Assembly: GCF_021130785.1 (NCBI RefSeq)
Contig: NW_025776835.1
Location: forward strand, 124,001-188,000
Direction of reading: 5' to 3'
Length of the DNA stretch: 64,000 bases
Source of the DNA: Homalodisca vitripennis
Lineage: Eukaryota; Arthropoda; Insecta; Hemiptera; Cicadellidae
A model generated the notes under the pieces. It worked only from the letters and a program-made list of their open reading frames with translations, did not search any database and was not told the origin of the DNA. A program made the position numbers and the translations under genes. Shown piece after piece: positions 1-9,655 of this stretch. Numbering within the stretch: position 1 is the first letter of the stretch; each line of letters starts with the position of its first letter.

Positions 1-44
1 AGAGCTACATTTGAAAGCTGTGAAGACACCAATATAATGAAAAA

Positions 45-235
45 ATTAAATACTAGTGAACCTGGGGTGCCGAGACTTTTACAAATGTTTGTCGATTCTA
101 TGGCGTTGTCACATAGTGGCATTGAATGGAAACAAATGTTCCCCTCAGCTCTCTCTAAATCACTGAAACACCAGAGGCAGTTTGTTAAAGCGGTTTAGCA
201 CTGCTCAATCAATCCGAATTTTTAAGCTGTGTGGA
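45..235. repeat. diverged dispersed repeat, copy 1
   Basis: This stretch is clearly similar to 1085-1262 (shared words such as tacaaatgtttgtcgattct and caccagaggcagtttgtt). The two copies lie in direct orientation and differ by substitutions and small indels. I do not recognise the family. No long open frame is conserved between the copies, so it reads as an old dispersed repeat, not a gene. Confidence 0.6.
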
Positions 236-1084
236 TCGCCGAAGACCTGTAGATATTATTGATATGCAATTGATATATCCACTAAATATCAATTTAATAT
301 AATAACTGATTTAACACATAATTATATTTAGACGAATAAATAATTTTGTTGTTTTAACTTTCTTAACTTTTTTTTGTTTTATTTTATTTTACATAAACAC
401 TATAACCACCCTTTTTCTCGCAATAACGTGGGTGTTATTGCGAATTATCAAATATCGTATAATGCGGTGTATAGCCCATTCCTACACTGTATGTATTTGC
501 GTACGATCCACTGTTTCAAACAAATGATTTTATTATCACTAAAGCACTCTGTGGAAATAACTAAGCTTCCTCTGGTGATACAAGATATTTTTGACTAAAG
601 GGTTAAAATTTGATTCTAATAAATCGATACAATGAATACGATTATCCCGACAAAAATAAGGAAAGAATTATCGAAAAGACAGACGGACGGACTGAGCTTT
701 TACTTGCTGACCTCAAATCAATAAGTTTCTTCCTTGTAAGAAATGTTTTAATTCTCTAGAACTTCCATATCAAGTGTCATCGCATAGACCGACCAATAGA
801 TATACTACTCTTTGATCGATTATTCAAAAACTCAATAGCGTTTGTCCTAGGACCAATAGTAAAACATATCCCATGATTCAAATCTCTAGGATTTATATCA
901 AGAGTTTATAGTCAGTTCTACCACAGTATAAGGAGGAAATTTGCAAGGAAGCCCTATAAATTAAATAAACGCTCTGTAAGCAATTTAACCTGATCTATAG
1001 GAAAAGGTGGATTTTAATCTATGGCGTGAGTACCAATTTTCATTTAACTTTATATTCAACTGCAATGATAAAGATTACAAACAT

Positions 1085-1262
1085 GAGAGCCTGGAGTTCC
1101 GAGCTCTTACAAATGTTTGTCGATTCTACTTCGTCGCCGCAGGGTGACATTGAATGGAATCAAATGTTCCCCTCGGCTCTCTCTCTAAATCACTGGAACA
1201 CCAGAGGCAGTTTGTTAAGAGGTTTTACTCCTGCTCAGTCAATCCTGTTCCTTAAGGCAGTG
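1085..1262. repeat. diverged dispersed repeat, copy 2
   Basis: Second copy of the repeat at 45-235, about 1 kb downstream in the same orientation. The open frame running through it continues into AT and TG microsatellites and is not supported as coding. Confidence 0.6.
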
Positions 1263-1344
1263 ATTTATTTTCAGGTACAAACTACTATCGTGTCGATCTT
1301 ATTCAGTGTTAAGACACACTTAACAATACAAAACCAACAAGCCC

Positions 1345-1350
<6 letters not shown>

Positions 1351-1402
<52 letters not shown>
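1351..1402. repeat. (AT)n microsatellite
   Basis: An uninterrupted AT dinucleotide run of about 50 bases. Confidence 0.95.
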
Positions 1403-1405
<3 letters not shown>

Positions 1406-1513
1406 TATATTGTTAAATTTAAAGAACTTTTATAAACTTATCCATTATATCTTGGTTGAAAATGTAAATGGTAAACAGTTATATAACAATTTAATGGTGT
1501 ATGCATTTGTATT

Positions 1514-1515
<2 letters not shown>

Positions 1516-1551
<36 letters not shown>
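1516..1551. repeat. (TG)n microsatellite
   Basis: An uninterrupted TG dinucleotide run of about 35 bases. Confidence 0.95.
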
Positions 1552-1552
<1 letters not shown>

Positions 1553-1599
1553 TCAATTACATAAAAACTATTGTGTGTGTATTGAAATTTTACATGGAC

Positions 1600-4077
1600 A
1601 TTCTTAGAGTCCGTGGTAAACATATAGACCTTTTCCTATTTAAAAATCATTTGTTTTTAAACATCCTTTGTGGTTTAATCAGTAAATAATAAATGTATTT
1701 TTATAATCAATTGGTTTTCGTAAACATTGAATGTGACTGTACAATAATATGTATAATAAATTTAAGTACCGTTTTAAATTCCTTTATGTTTTTAGCTTGA
1801 AAAGCATTGAGTGAGATTAAAAGTGTAAATAGTTCTTATTTAAAACATTTTCTGTAATCCCTGTAAAGCACAGAGGCTGTCTAAATAATAAAACTGGAAG
1901 TTTTTAGTAAAAATGAATGCAATTATAAGTGTGCATTTTAGCAAATATAAAGTATAGACTGCTAAGTATAGTAGTGAAATGCAGATATAAAAAAAACTAA
2001 TATCTTACTCATGCAAAAAATCGATCGATTGTTATAAAATCTATATTTTTTTGAGAAATACTATTTTCAGAACTACATATGTATACATTGTTTTGATAGG
2101 GATGAAAAAGCTTAACTTAGGCACCAGATTTACGTTTATGTACCTTAAAAACCGGAAGAAATTACAATGATAAAAAATAGACGCTTTATGTCCGAAGTCG
2201 AATATATATTCTTGTTCAGGGCAACAAGGCAAACTCAACCATTGTTGTCGAAAATGTAATTAATTCAAACCAGGTGTGTTAATACACGCGCAAGACCATA
2301 TTTAAAAACCATATTTAATTTCGATTTACATCTGAAACTCTTAACCACGAACACTGTAATAATATCTACCTGACATGTGTCTACTTCCGTTTTAAAAATA
2401 CTTACAGCCTCACCATTTATTGCATTATAAGTTCTTTAACTGAAGAGGTAAGGACTTCGACTTTAAGATTCGTCCTCCATTAGGGCAAAATAATTGATTT
2501 GTTACTGAAATTTTTAGGGCTAATTAATAAAAAGTTTATTGAATATTGAAGATAAATTAAAGTTATTTTACAGGTATTTGCAAAAACTGTGTTACTCGCC
2601 AAATACAGATTCCGAAAAATTTGCTCTTTAAATTTAAATCTAAAATGGATCAGGAGGTTATAATAACCTTACAGAGAGTATCTCTTATGTCAGGATTGTT
2701 TGAAATGCGATTGAAAAATAATATACTTATGGTGTCTCTGTTAAAGAAAATGAATTTGCGTCCGAAGCCGCAGGTAACTGCTAATATTACATAATGTAAT
2801 GGAAACCACAATCTTTGCTAAACGCTTTTTATCTACATAAAGTCAATAGACACATATCAACAGTACATCATGGTAAAGTACTGAACTGAGAGATTCTAGT
2901 ATAACAGGTTTGAAATTTCTCAAACATAAAATCATAAAGTAGACATGATAATACGAGATAAAATCTAATTTATAAAAATATCTTAAGAATACAGCAAACG
3001 TTAATTGAGGTTAATTATGCGCAATAAGCCGGATGATTCCATAAACATTTGTCTCTTCTGATAAAGAAATTAATTTGCTGCTGTTTTTTTTTTTTAGATT
3101 TAAATTATAGTATAAAATGTCTTTCCAGAAATATGTAATAATTATAACAGTTTCTTATATAAATATAATGGGTATATTTTTCTCAGATGCAACTAACTGA
3201 ACTTAATGATTCCATGATTCCAACGGAAACAGAGTCCAACCAATCTGTCAAGGCAAGCTGTCAATCTCAGTAAAGTTCTAAATCTGTTAAACTGCTAACG
3301 TCCTGCATCATGGATTCAGTCAGTATGTGATGTGATTACGGTAGCTATGTGAACCTGGCTGGATTGTTACACAATTGTTATAATACGACTATGATGGGTC
3401 GCTCTGTAATCCCGATGAAACAAATTTAAACTCTACTAAAAACTTTTCTGCACTACTTTTGGAAGTGACAGGATATTCAGGAATTGTTAAGGGTAGGGAG
3501 TGCAACCACATTCTGCCAATACCCTATGGTAAACGCCACCATAAGGATGTATAGTAAGTTCTATATCACCTTGGAAGAAGGGAGCTCCCCCTCTCCAACA
3601 ATCATCCTTTGTCATAAACGAGGCATTTCAGTTAATTTACTATATAGATTAATATTTGTGGACAGTGCTGCTCCAGGACATATATCTTAAAAGACTAATA
3701 ACATTTACCTCAAATCTATAGAAAATAATTAACCAGTAGGAAAATACTTTAAATTAAGGTATGAGAACTGCAACAATATGATTTATAAAACAAATGAAAT
3801 GAACATAAAACGTATTCAGTCAAACAATTAAATTGAAAAGTTAAAATTAGTATACGAATCTCACTTATTCAACCACTCAAGTCACCCGCCAAAACACACA
3901 TAGACAAGCTTGAACAGTGAACAATCTATTGAAAACTGATGAACGATGGATAGGTATAGTAAATAGAGAAGCTCCACTGCGTACAGGTTACACTGTGGTC
4001 ACCCAAGAGACATAGTTTATGCTGTACCCAATGTAGGATCTCCTGGAAAATTACAAACAAACTTTGCTGGAATGATT
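1600..4077. other. AT-rich host DNA without a supported gene
   Basis: Only short open frames occur, none with a recognisable family, except a possible transposase relic at 3395-3690 listed separately. I see nothing else definable. Confidence 0.6.
3395..3690 (+). pseudogene. possible relic of a pogo/Tigger-like DDE transposase
   Basis: Two short conceptual stretches in different frames resemble the catalytic core of DDE_1 (pogo/Tigger) transposases. One is a CNPDETNL-like segment near 3400, comparable with the usual DETGL motif. The other is a VDSAAPGH segment near 3660, comparable with the second-aspartate motif of the family (D-N-A-x-x-H type). The frame breaks at least twice between them and no termini are visible. 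The family assignment rests only on these two short motifs and their order and spacing, so it is weak; a chance match is possible. Confidence 0.25.
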
Positions 4078-4145
4078 TAGTAGCTGAGTGGTTAGCGTTT
4101 CAGATTGTCACCCCAGGGACCCGGAATCGATTCGCAGTTCGAGCA
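4078..4145 (+). repeat. tRNA-like sequence, probable SINE head
   Basis: The segment begins with a good internal polymerase III A box (tagctgagtggttagcg) and has a degenerate B-box-like stretch about 45 bases later (ggaatcgattcg). The cloverleaf is not convincing and an acceptor stem cannot be closed. This pattern fits a tRNA-derived SINE or tRNA pseudogene better than a functional tRNA. Confidence 0.4.
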
Positions 4146-4787
4146 TACATTTTTGTACGCTAGATAATTATCGTATGAGCCTAACCTAAGGCTAGAGCTC
4201 AATTCAAACATCCACAAAAATGCTCGAGAACTACGTACTTGCATAAAAGGGGTTTCTCTCCAAGTATCGAACTAACAACTCGTTCAGGTTCTCTTTCAAA
4301 AAATACAATATTAATGCTGAAAATATCGCATTTTCATCGTGCACGATCGCGTGGAGCGAAACGTATTCTCTTAGAGCCTATAGAATTACAAAGAGTTTTC
4401 GGACGCAGCTATGTGAATTTTACTCGATTTAAAGAGATAACAAGACAAAGCTGTGGGAGCTTGCACGGGGTTATGAAAATCATCCATCCTTTCTTCGTGT
4501 AAGAACAAATTTAATTATCACTTATTTCTTATTCACATTTGTCCCTATTTACGTATATAAAAAATAAAATTTTTATAGGAAGCGTGAAAGTGATGACTGG
4601 CCCGGTTGCTCCTTGCTGATTGAAAGAAAAGATTTTTTCTCTTCGATAACATTTTTCTCTTAAAGTAAGGGACACAGTATGTTGCGTAGCAAGCTCCGCT
4701 GAAATTACATGTAAAAATACGTAGTTCAGTTTTTTTATCGAGATATCTATGATAATACGAATACATAGAAGAGGAAATTTGCAAATT

Positions 4788-5353
4788 GTGAGTGACAACT
4801 AGTACGCGCGATTGCGTGGGGTACAACCGGGACGTTACGATAGTCAATGTGCATTCGAATGTTGAAAATAATGCATTTTATTTACTTATTATCAATCTAA
4901 TCGGTTTAATAAAATTGTACTGATTAATTAATTTTAACAGATTATTTCTAGAATAGGGATTGATATCTATACTAGTACTTTGAATATTGATATTATATTT
5001 AAATAATTGTTTACTAGGACAAAACATTAACTAATATTCATAAAAACACAACACTTATTGTTTAAAGTAAGGCAATCTCGATTACACCCAAACATAACAG
5101 TACAAGTACATTTATGCCTACGTTAATGATGGGTGAATTCCATCAGAAGTAAGATTCAATAACAAAAAACTGCGAACCACAAACAATCTAAATGGACAAA
5201 TCTCAACTTAAAATCAAACATCTAATTACCAACTATGAATTTTACAATAGCAGCTTGTCCATCAAAACGAAGAATTCAATCGAATGGTTTGGCCTAATTC
5301 CAATAAATTGCTTACCACAGTCGGAAAAGTTGTACCTTTGATTACTGAACAGT
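4788..5353. repeat. 560-bp dispersed repeat, copy 1
   Basis: Nearly colinear with 63440-64000 in direct orientation, with a few percent substitutions and small indels. Copy 2 runs off the end of the window, so the true right edge is unknown. A short open frame crosses the left edge of copy 2 but is not conserved in copy 1. Family not recognised. Confidence 0.85.
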
Positions 5354-7340
5354 ATATGAGAATATACCGTACAATATGTTGTCACTTGAAACGTGTTTGC
5401 CACGGCAAAGCGAAAATGTTTGAGTGAGTTGCAGAAAAGTATTGATTATGCTTTAACTACTAATTCTGAAAATAATAAAAAAAATTCTAATTTTTAATGG
5501 TATATAATACACATAAATTAGTTTATTACTACAAGTTTAAAGGCATTACAAATTCGAACAGAAGGTTTATAGTAGCTCTATCTATGCGTCACCGAACAGA
5601 ATTAGCTTTTCCAAACAAATTTCAGACACAATCCTCGTATTGATGCAAGGTCTAGTCTCTTTAAGTCAAATGTTGTAATGTCAAATAATTCACCATGAAG
5701 CATCACCGACTAACCTAACAATAATCCTGATATCTCATCAGGAATAATATTTTTTAACTGTCAACAAATTATAAATTATGTTAATATTAAAGTCCTACTC
5801 TTCGTTAATTTGTAATTTAAACAAATTTAAATATAATAATTACAAAAGAATATTCAAAATAGCTGAGACTCGTTATACAATTTTGCATATATAGCTGAAG
5901 TGTTAATTATTTATAAGGATTTAAAAACTGCCAATTATAGTATTACAATAATTATTACAAACATTTAACAAATACATGAACGAATTTCTTTTCTCCAGTG
6001 CATAAAGTTTGCCATTAAAAAAATTCAGATTACTATTGCAATCTGCTTCTTTTTAATCTGAGCCATTATATCATAATTTGACGTACTGAAATCTAATACA
6101 ATTGGATGACACCTAATTGCACAGAACTACTATTGTACGAGATTGGATTAGTTTAATTAGTCTATAGATATACAATTGGGATTAATACACATATCAATGT
6201 ATGAATATGAGATGTAATTGCAATAGTGGATTAATGGTAAAATAATTAATACAATTTATTTCATATTACATTTGCCAACACTTGAGCCGTACATTCTTCG
6301 ATGGAAGATATTGTACTGTATTATTACTATTTAAAGTTTCTTATTTACGATGGAAGATTTGAAAGAATAATAATATTTAGGGCTTTTACCCACCATTATA
6401 TAAACAAATTTGGAAAATCTGAACCGATCAAAAGTAAGGATTGGGGTGGGAATTATGGGACACCCAGTGTAATAAAAGTATGAAAAATGCACGTTTTATA
6501 CTTTAAACGAAATTCACTATATTATAATAAACACTGCAAATTTTGCAAAGTAAATATTTGAGTCAAATAATTTTATAAATACCTATTCTATTTAATAACA
6601 AACTAAATGTCTTAAAGGTACTTAATTTTGAGAAAATGTCATGGTGTAGTCACGTGAAAACAAAACAAGGTTATTTCGAAATCATTTTCTCAATTTTATT
6701 AAATGAATTAATTCTAAGAGCTGCTCTGGCGTACACGGGTATTTGAAGGCAATAAATATGCGGGAAGTAAAGGCAAGAGACCTACTGGCAGTGTGTTATA
6801 GGTCTCACGGGTCTATTTTGGGAGTGATCCACATTAAAGTCTGCTCATCAATGTTCTTTTAGTTCCTTTCTCATTTGGGTTGCAAAAGATAATTGAATCA
6901 TTATATCAATGTGTATTACTTAATCAAATTAAGTAAATTTAATCCACGTACAAACGCACACATAACTGCACACATCCAGACAGCCCATATACGATCTTGT
7001 AGCGACGTGTTTCGAAAATGTCTTATTTATATAGACAGATACACCATCGTCAGGCATTTTTCACAAAGTTACTTATATATAAATAAATAAATATATATAT
7101 GTATAACATTAATAATTCTTTTTCTGACGTTCTTAGTGATAAAATAAAAATACTATAACAATCAATATTTAAATCTCCAACACAGTAGTACAGCAGCCAC
7201 CGTTTTTATTTCTAGCCGTCACAACGATAAATGCCTAAAGTATACTTATATATACTTATCATACAAGTTAGTTTGATTATTTAAACATATATGTGAATGA
7301 AACGGCCAAATGAAAAATAATTGAATCGTAAAATGTGTGG
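5354..7340. other. AT-rich host DNA without a supported gene
   Basis: Only short, unrecognisable open frames and a short TA-rich run near 7080-7100. I see no RNA gene or mobile element that I can support. Confidence 0.6.
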
Positions 7341-7409
7341 GCTCTGTGGTGTAATTGTAGCATATTCACCCGGCAAGTGTGACATCCGGGTTCGAGTCCC
7401 GGCGGAGCA
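7341..7409 (+). tRNA. tRNA-like gene or tRNA pseudogene, anticodon uncertain
   Basis: A seven-pair acceptor stem can be drawn between gctctgt at 7341 and gcggagc ending at 7408, using G-T pairs. A perfect T-arm and B box (ggttcgagtcc) follow, and a T5 run at about 7414 could terminate polymerase III. The D arm is weak. The anticodon stem has a mismatch and the loop reads ccggcaa, with C instead of T before the anticodon. That would give anticodon GGC (Ala) but is atypical. A decayed tRNA or a tRNA-derived SINE is equally likely. It lies about 330 bp outside the Polinton. Confidence 0.45.
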
Positions 7410-7737
7410 AGTACTTTTTGTAATTCAATGTTTATTGAAATTATGTATGTATATATATATACAAATATATACCTAAATTCAAAATTATATTATATTATGT
7501 TATAATTGTTAAATTAACAACTAATCAAAACTTGTTTACATGTAAAAATTGTATTTACATTTAGAATTTTTATTATGAGATGTTTATTATCAGGTGTTTC
7601 TTCTTTTGTTTGTTTATTTTATTCTGTGTATATTTTTAAAGTGTACTTGAAATAGTTGTTAATTACAACGAAATATTGTACGAAGAAATTGTAGTTTTTC
7701 TTTTGAAACTGCTATAAGAGACTATACACTATATATA

Positions 7738-7743
7738 TATATA
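7738..7743. other. left target-site duplication of the Polinton (TATATA)
   Basis: The six bases before the AG terminus are TATATA, and the six bases after the opposite CT terminus (25350-25355) are the same. Polintons duplicate 6 bp on insertion. Because both flanks are TA microsatellite, the match is compatible but cannot prove the exact duplication. Confidence 0.6.
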
Positions 7744-7919
7744 AGTAGATAGTAATATGGGGTTCCTGGCGCACTTTCGGAGCCGACCGAAAAGCAATGT
7801 AAAATACTGTTCAATGTACCATAAAGGAAGCTGAGAAATAACACAGCAAATCTCAATGAAAAATTAACCGAATCTACAGTCGTTCGTCTCCAAAAGCGAT
7901 CGGTACATTACTATCTACT
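7744..7919. repeat. subterminal inverted 13-mer bounding the outer 176 bp (left end)
   Basis: The outermost 13 bases (agtagatagtaat) recur as an exact reverse complement at 7907-7919. The same arrangement occurs at the right end (25174-25186 and 25337-25349). The terminal 176 bp could therefore fold back on itself or act as a mini inverted repeat. Confidence 0.8.
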
Positions 7920-8098
7920 CTGTGGAATGAAAAATTAACCGAATCTGAGCTTCTACTTTCTTAAGTTGTGCTTTGTAAAATGTTGTCAAATCTGCTACGA
8001 ATAAAGGATTTTATCTTAATAAAATTTAATCAATTTAAAACATTTTTACTAAAAACATACTGTACTTTAATAAAAAACTTTTCTACTAAATAAACAAC

Positions 8099-8347
8099 AT
8101 GAACTCACCAAGCTCTCTTCAGTTTCTAGCATTTCAAAAACTTACAAAGAAAGACAATTTTAACGAGTTCAACGAATTACCAAAACATTTTAAAGAACAG
8201 TTGATACTTTCCTTAAATGATACAGAATTCAAAGAACTCGTAAAGTCTTTTGCAGATAAAACGTCTAATGGAGTGTTTTACTATCGGCAAAAAACTAAAA
8301 AAGTAAGGGATTACATATTTAATATAATTACGACGAAAAGATATTGA
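8099..8347 (+). CDS. TIR-encoded small protein A, left copy, 82 aa, unknown function
   Basis: The open frame starts at the first ATG after an AT-rich leader (ctaaataaacaacatg) and lies wholly inside the inverted repeat. The product is Lys/Phe/Asn-rich and mostly helical in appearance, with a segment LPKHFKEQLILSL and a basic C-terminus. I recognise no family. The frame of the next gene (8395-8658) follows 47 bases later. The intervening DNA is open in a third frame, so A and B may be one gene split by single-base breaks in the T run near 8390. The right-arm copy is broken. Confidence 0.55.
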   Translation: MNSPSSLQFLAFQKLTKKDNFNEFNELPKHFKEQLILSLNDTEFKELVKSFADKTSNGVFYYRQKTKKVRDYIFNIITTKRY

Positions 8348-8394
8348 AAAGAAAGTAAAAAATAAAACAAACAGAGAGTTTTCATCGTTTTTTT

Positions 8395-8658
8395 ATGACA
8401 TTTTTCCCATATTATACGTTCTTTCAAGATAATCAAGACTTAATTGATGAATTTCTTAGGAATTTTTGTGAGTATCAAGATTTATCAACACAATTCATTA
8501 AAGAGCATTATAGAATTTTTCTTATAGAATATAGCCACATTTTGTGTGAAACAAAAGGTATTACTGTAGATAATATTCCATGTGATTCCTATGAAGAAAG
8601 ACACCAACTATGGTTATCAAAACAGTACTATGACGTGGGGAGGGACTGCAAGTTTTAG
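8395..8658 (+). CDS. TIR-encoded small protein B, left copy, 87 aa, unknown function
   Basis: This open frame has an identical translation to the mirror copy at 24440-24703, so it is unchanged in both arms. It contains a YQDLSTQFIKEH segment resembling the YQ-LS-FI helical repeat motif of the 21624-22022 protein of the same element. The motif suggests a small helical repeat protein, but function is unknown. The ATG follows a T7 run, and the gene may be the C-terminal part of protein A after a frame break. It ends 10 bases before the end of the convergent OB-like gene. Confidence 0.55.
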   Translation: MTFFPYYTFFQDNQDLIDEFLRNFCEYQDLSTQFIKEHYRIFLIEYSHILCETKGITVDNIPCDSYEERHQLWLSKQYYDVGRDCKF

Positions 8659-8668
8659 AGTTAAGACT

Positions 8669-8975
8669 TTATTCTACAAAATTAATTGTTATAATTTCTT
8701 TATCTTTTATAGTCTTCTTTCCAGTAACAATCAAGTGTAATTTTTCATTTTTGTTTAATTCTTTAATCTTTTTCTCATCCAAAACAGTCAAAAATCTGTT
8801 CGGCAAGTGTACTTTACAATCTTCCAACTCGGCAATTATTGTAAACCCGAATTTATCCTTTATTTTCTCCAAATTCAAAATTTTGTATTTCTTATTTTCT
8901 TCCAATTCATTTAACTTCTTATACTCTTTAAAACTTACATTCTCCAATATCATTTAACTCCTTCAGGAACTCCAT
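8669..8975 (-). CDS. TIR-encoded OB-fold-like protein C, left copy (start frame-broken)
   Basis: About 95-100 residues with a Lys-rich start, then a beta-rich stretch (KFGFTIIAELEDCKVHLPNRF) and a C-terminal strand region ending in NFVE. The pattern resembles small single-stranded-nucleic-acid-binding OB-fold proteins seen in insect mobile and viral DNA, which is inference. The motif-linked ATG at 8975 reads 15 codons to a stop because of one extra T relative to the right arm. Translation could begin at the second ATG (8953), giving 94 aa. It lies on the minus strand, facing protein B. Confidence 0.55.
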
Positions 8976-8998
8976 TTAAATAGAAAAAATTCAAAGTC

Positions 8999-9655
8999 AA
9001 AAAGTGCAAAACCATTTCTCGGTCGACCTTTTCTCCTCCCTCTGTCTCTTTCTCTCTCCCTCTCTTTTTATGCCTATGACACGATCACTTCTGCCGTTTA
9101 TAGGCTAGGATCTATATTCAGGCTAGAGAGAGAGAGAAGAGCGAGATACGGATAGAGAAATGGTTCCGGAATACGATCTGAATACTTCTGAACTTGGTGT
9201 TTCTCCGCTATGGCCACTCGCATTGAAACAGTTCAGAAGTAAACTTCCTAACCGACCAAACCGAATTCGCGGACATATATACTCAGCAACACAATACAAC
9301 AGCCCATCGAGAAGTAAAAATTTAAGAAATTAATTTAAAATATAATTTGAAAAATTACAAGTAACAAAATGTACGCATATTTAAAATAGGTAAAATTATC
9401 TAACATTTTGAAAAAGAAAATGTTATAATAGTAAACGGGAACACAATTTTTATTCTTAAAAGCAAATCTGCATTACCGACATTTTAGTTCCGAAAGATTG
9501 CGCTGTGTGTATCAATGACAGTCGAGGTGTGCTACTACAGACCGACCATCACGATAATCGCTTCGCCTGCGTCATATCCGTAGTGATATCACGCCGTGAG
9601 AGGCGCAATCGTTGGTTTACAAGCACCATTTAGTTAAATAAATTTTTCTATCTAA
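8999..9655. other. noncoding interval between left TIR and polymerase, with inverted repeats
   Basis: No gene. It is more GC-rich than its surroundings at 9010-9300 and contains a CT-rich run (9030-9065) facing a GA-rich run (9125-9145). Short inverted pairs occur: aaccatttctc at 9011 versus gagaaatggtt at about 9157; cttctgaac versus gttcagaag at 9185-9240; gattgcgc at 9498 versus gcgcaatc at 9604. A TATATA at about 9278 followed by an A/C-rich stretch looks like a core promoter region. It may serve polymerase transcription or be a captured or inserted piece, which cannot be decided here. Confidence 0.4.

Larger units (their letters stand above)
7744..8998. repeat. left terminal inverted repeat of the Polinton
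   Basis: Matches the reverse complement of about 24100-25349 almost base for base. Similarity fades a few bases beyond the start-site motif of the OB-like gene, at about 8990-9000. It holds three small genes, so both ends of the element carry gene copies. The outermost 176 bp contain an inverted copy of the terminus (7907-7919) and a 21-bp direct repeat (7855-7875 and 7926-7946). TIRs of this length are within the range known for Polintons. Confidence 0.95.

Noticed and set aside
1026..1607. 193-codon frame
   Set aside because: Runs through AT and TG microsatellites (poly Ile-Tyr and Val-Cys), and the repeat copy at 45-235 does not conserve it.
4239..4502. 87-codon frame
   Set aside because: No recognisable domain, no conserved copy, and typical chance length for this composition.
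8751..8957. 68-codon plus-strand frame opposite the OB-like gene (and its mirror at 24120-24347)
   Set aside because: Antisense shadow of the TIR protein C gene, with no start motif.
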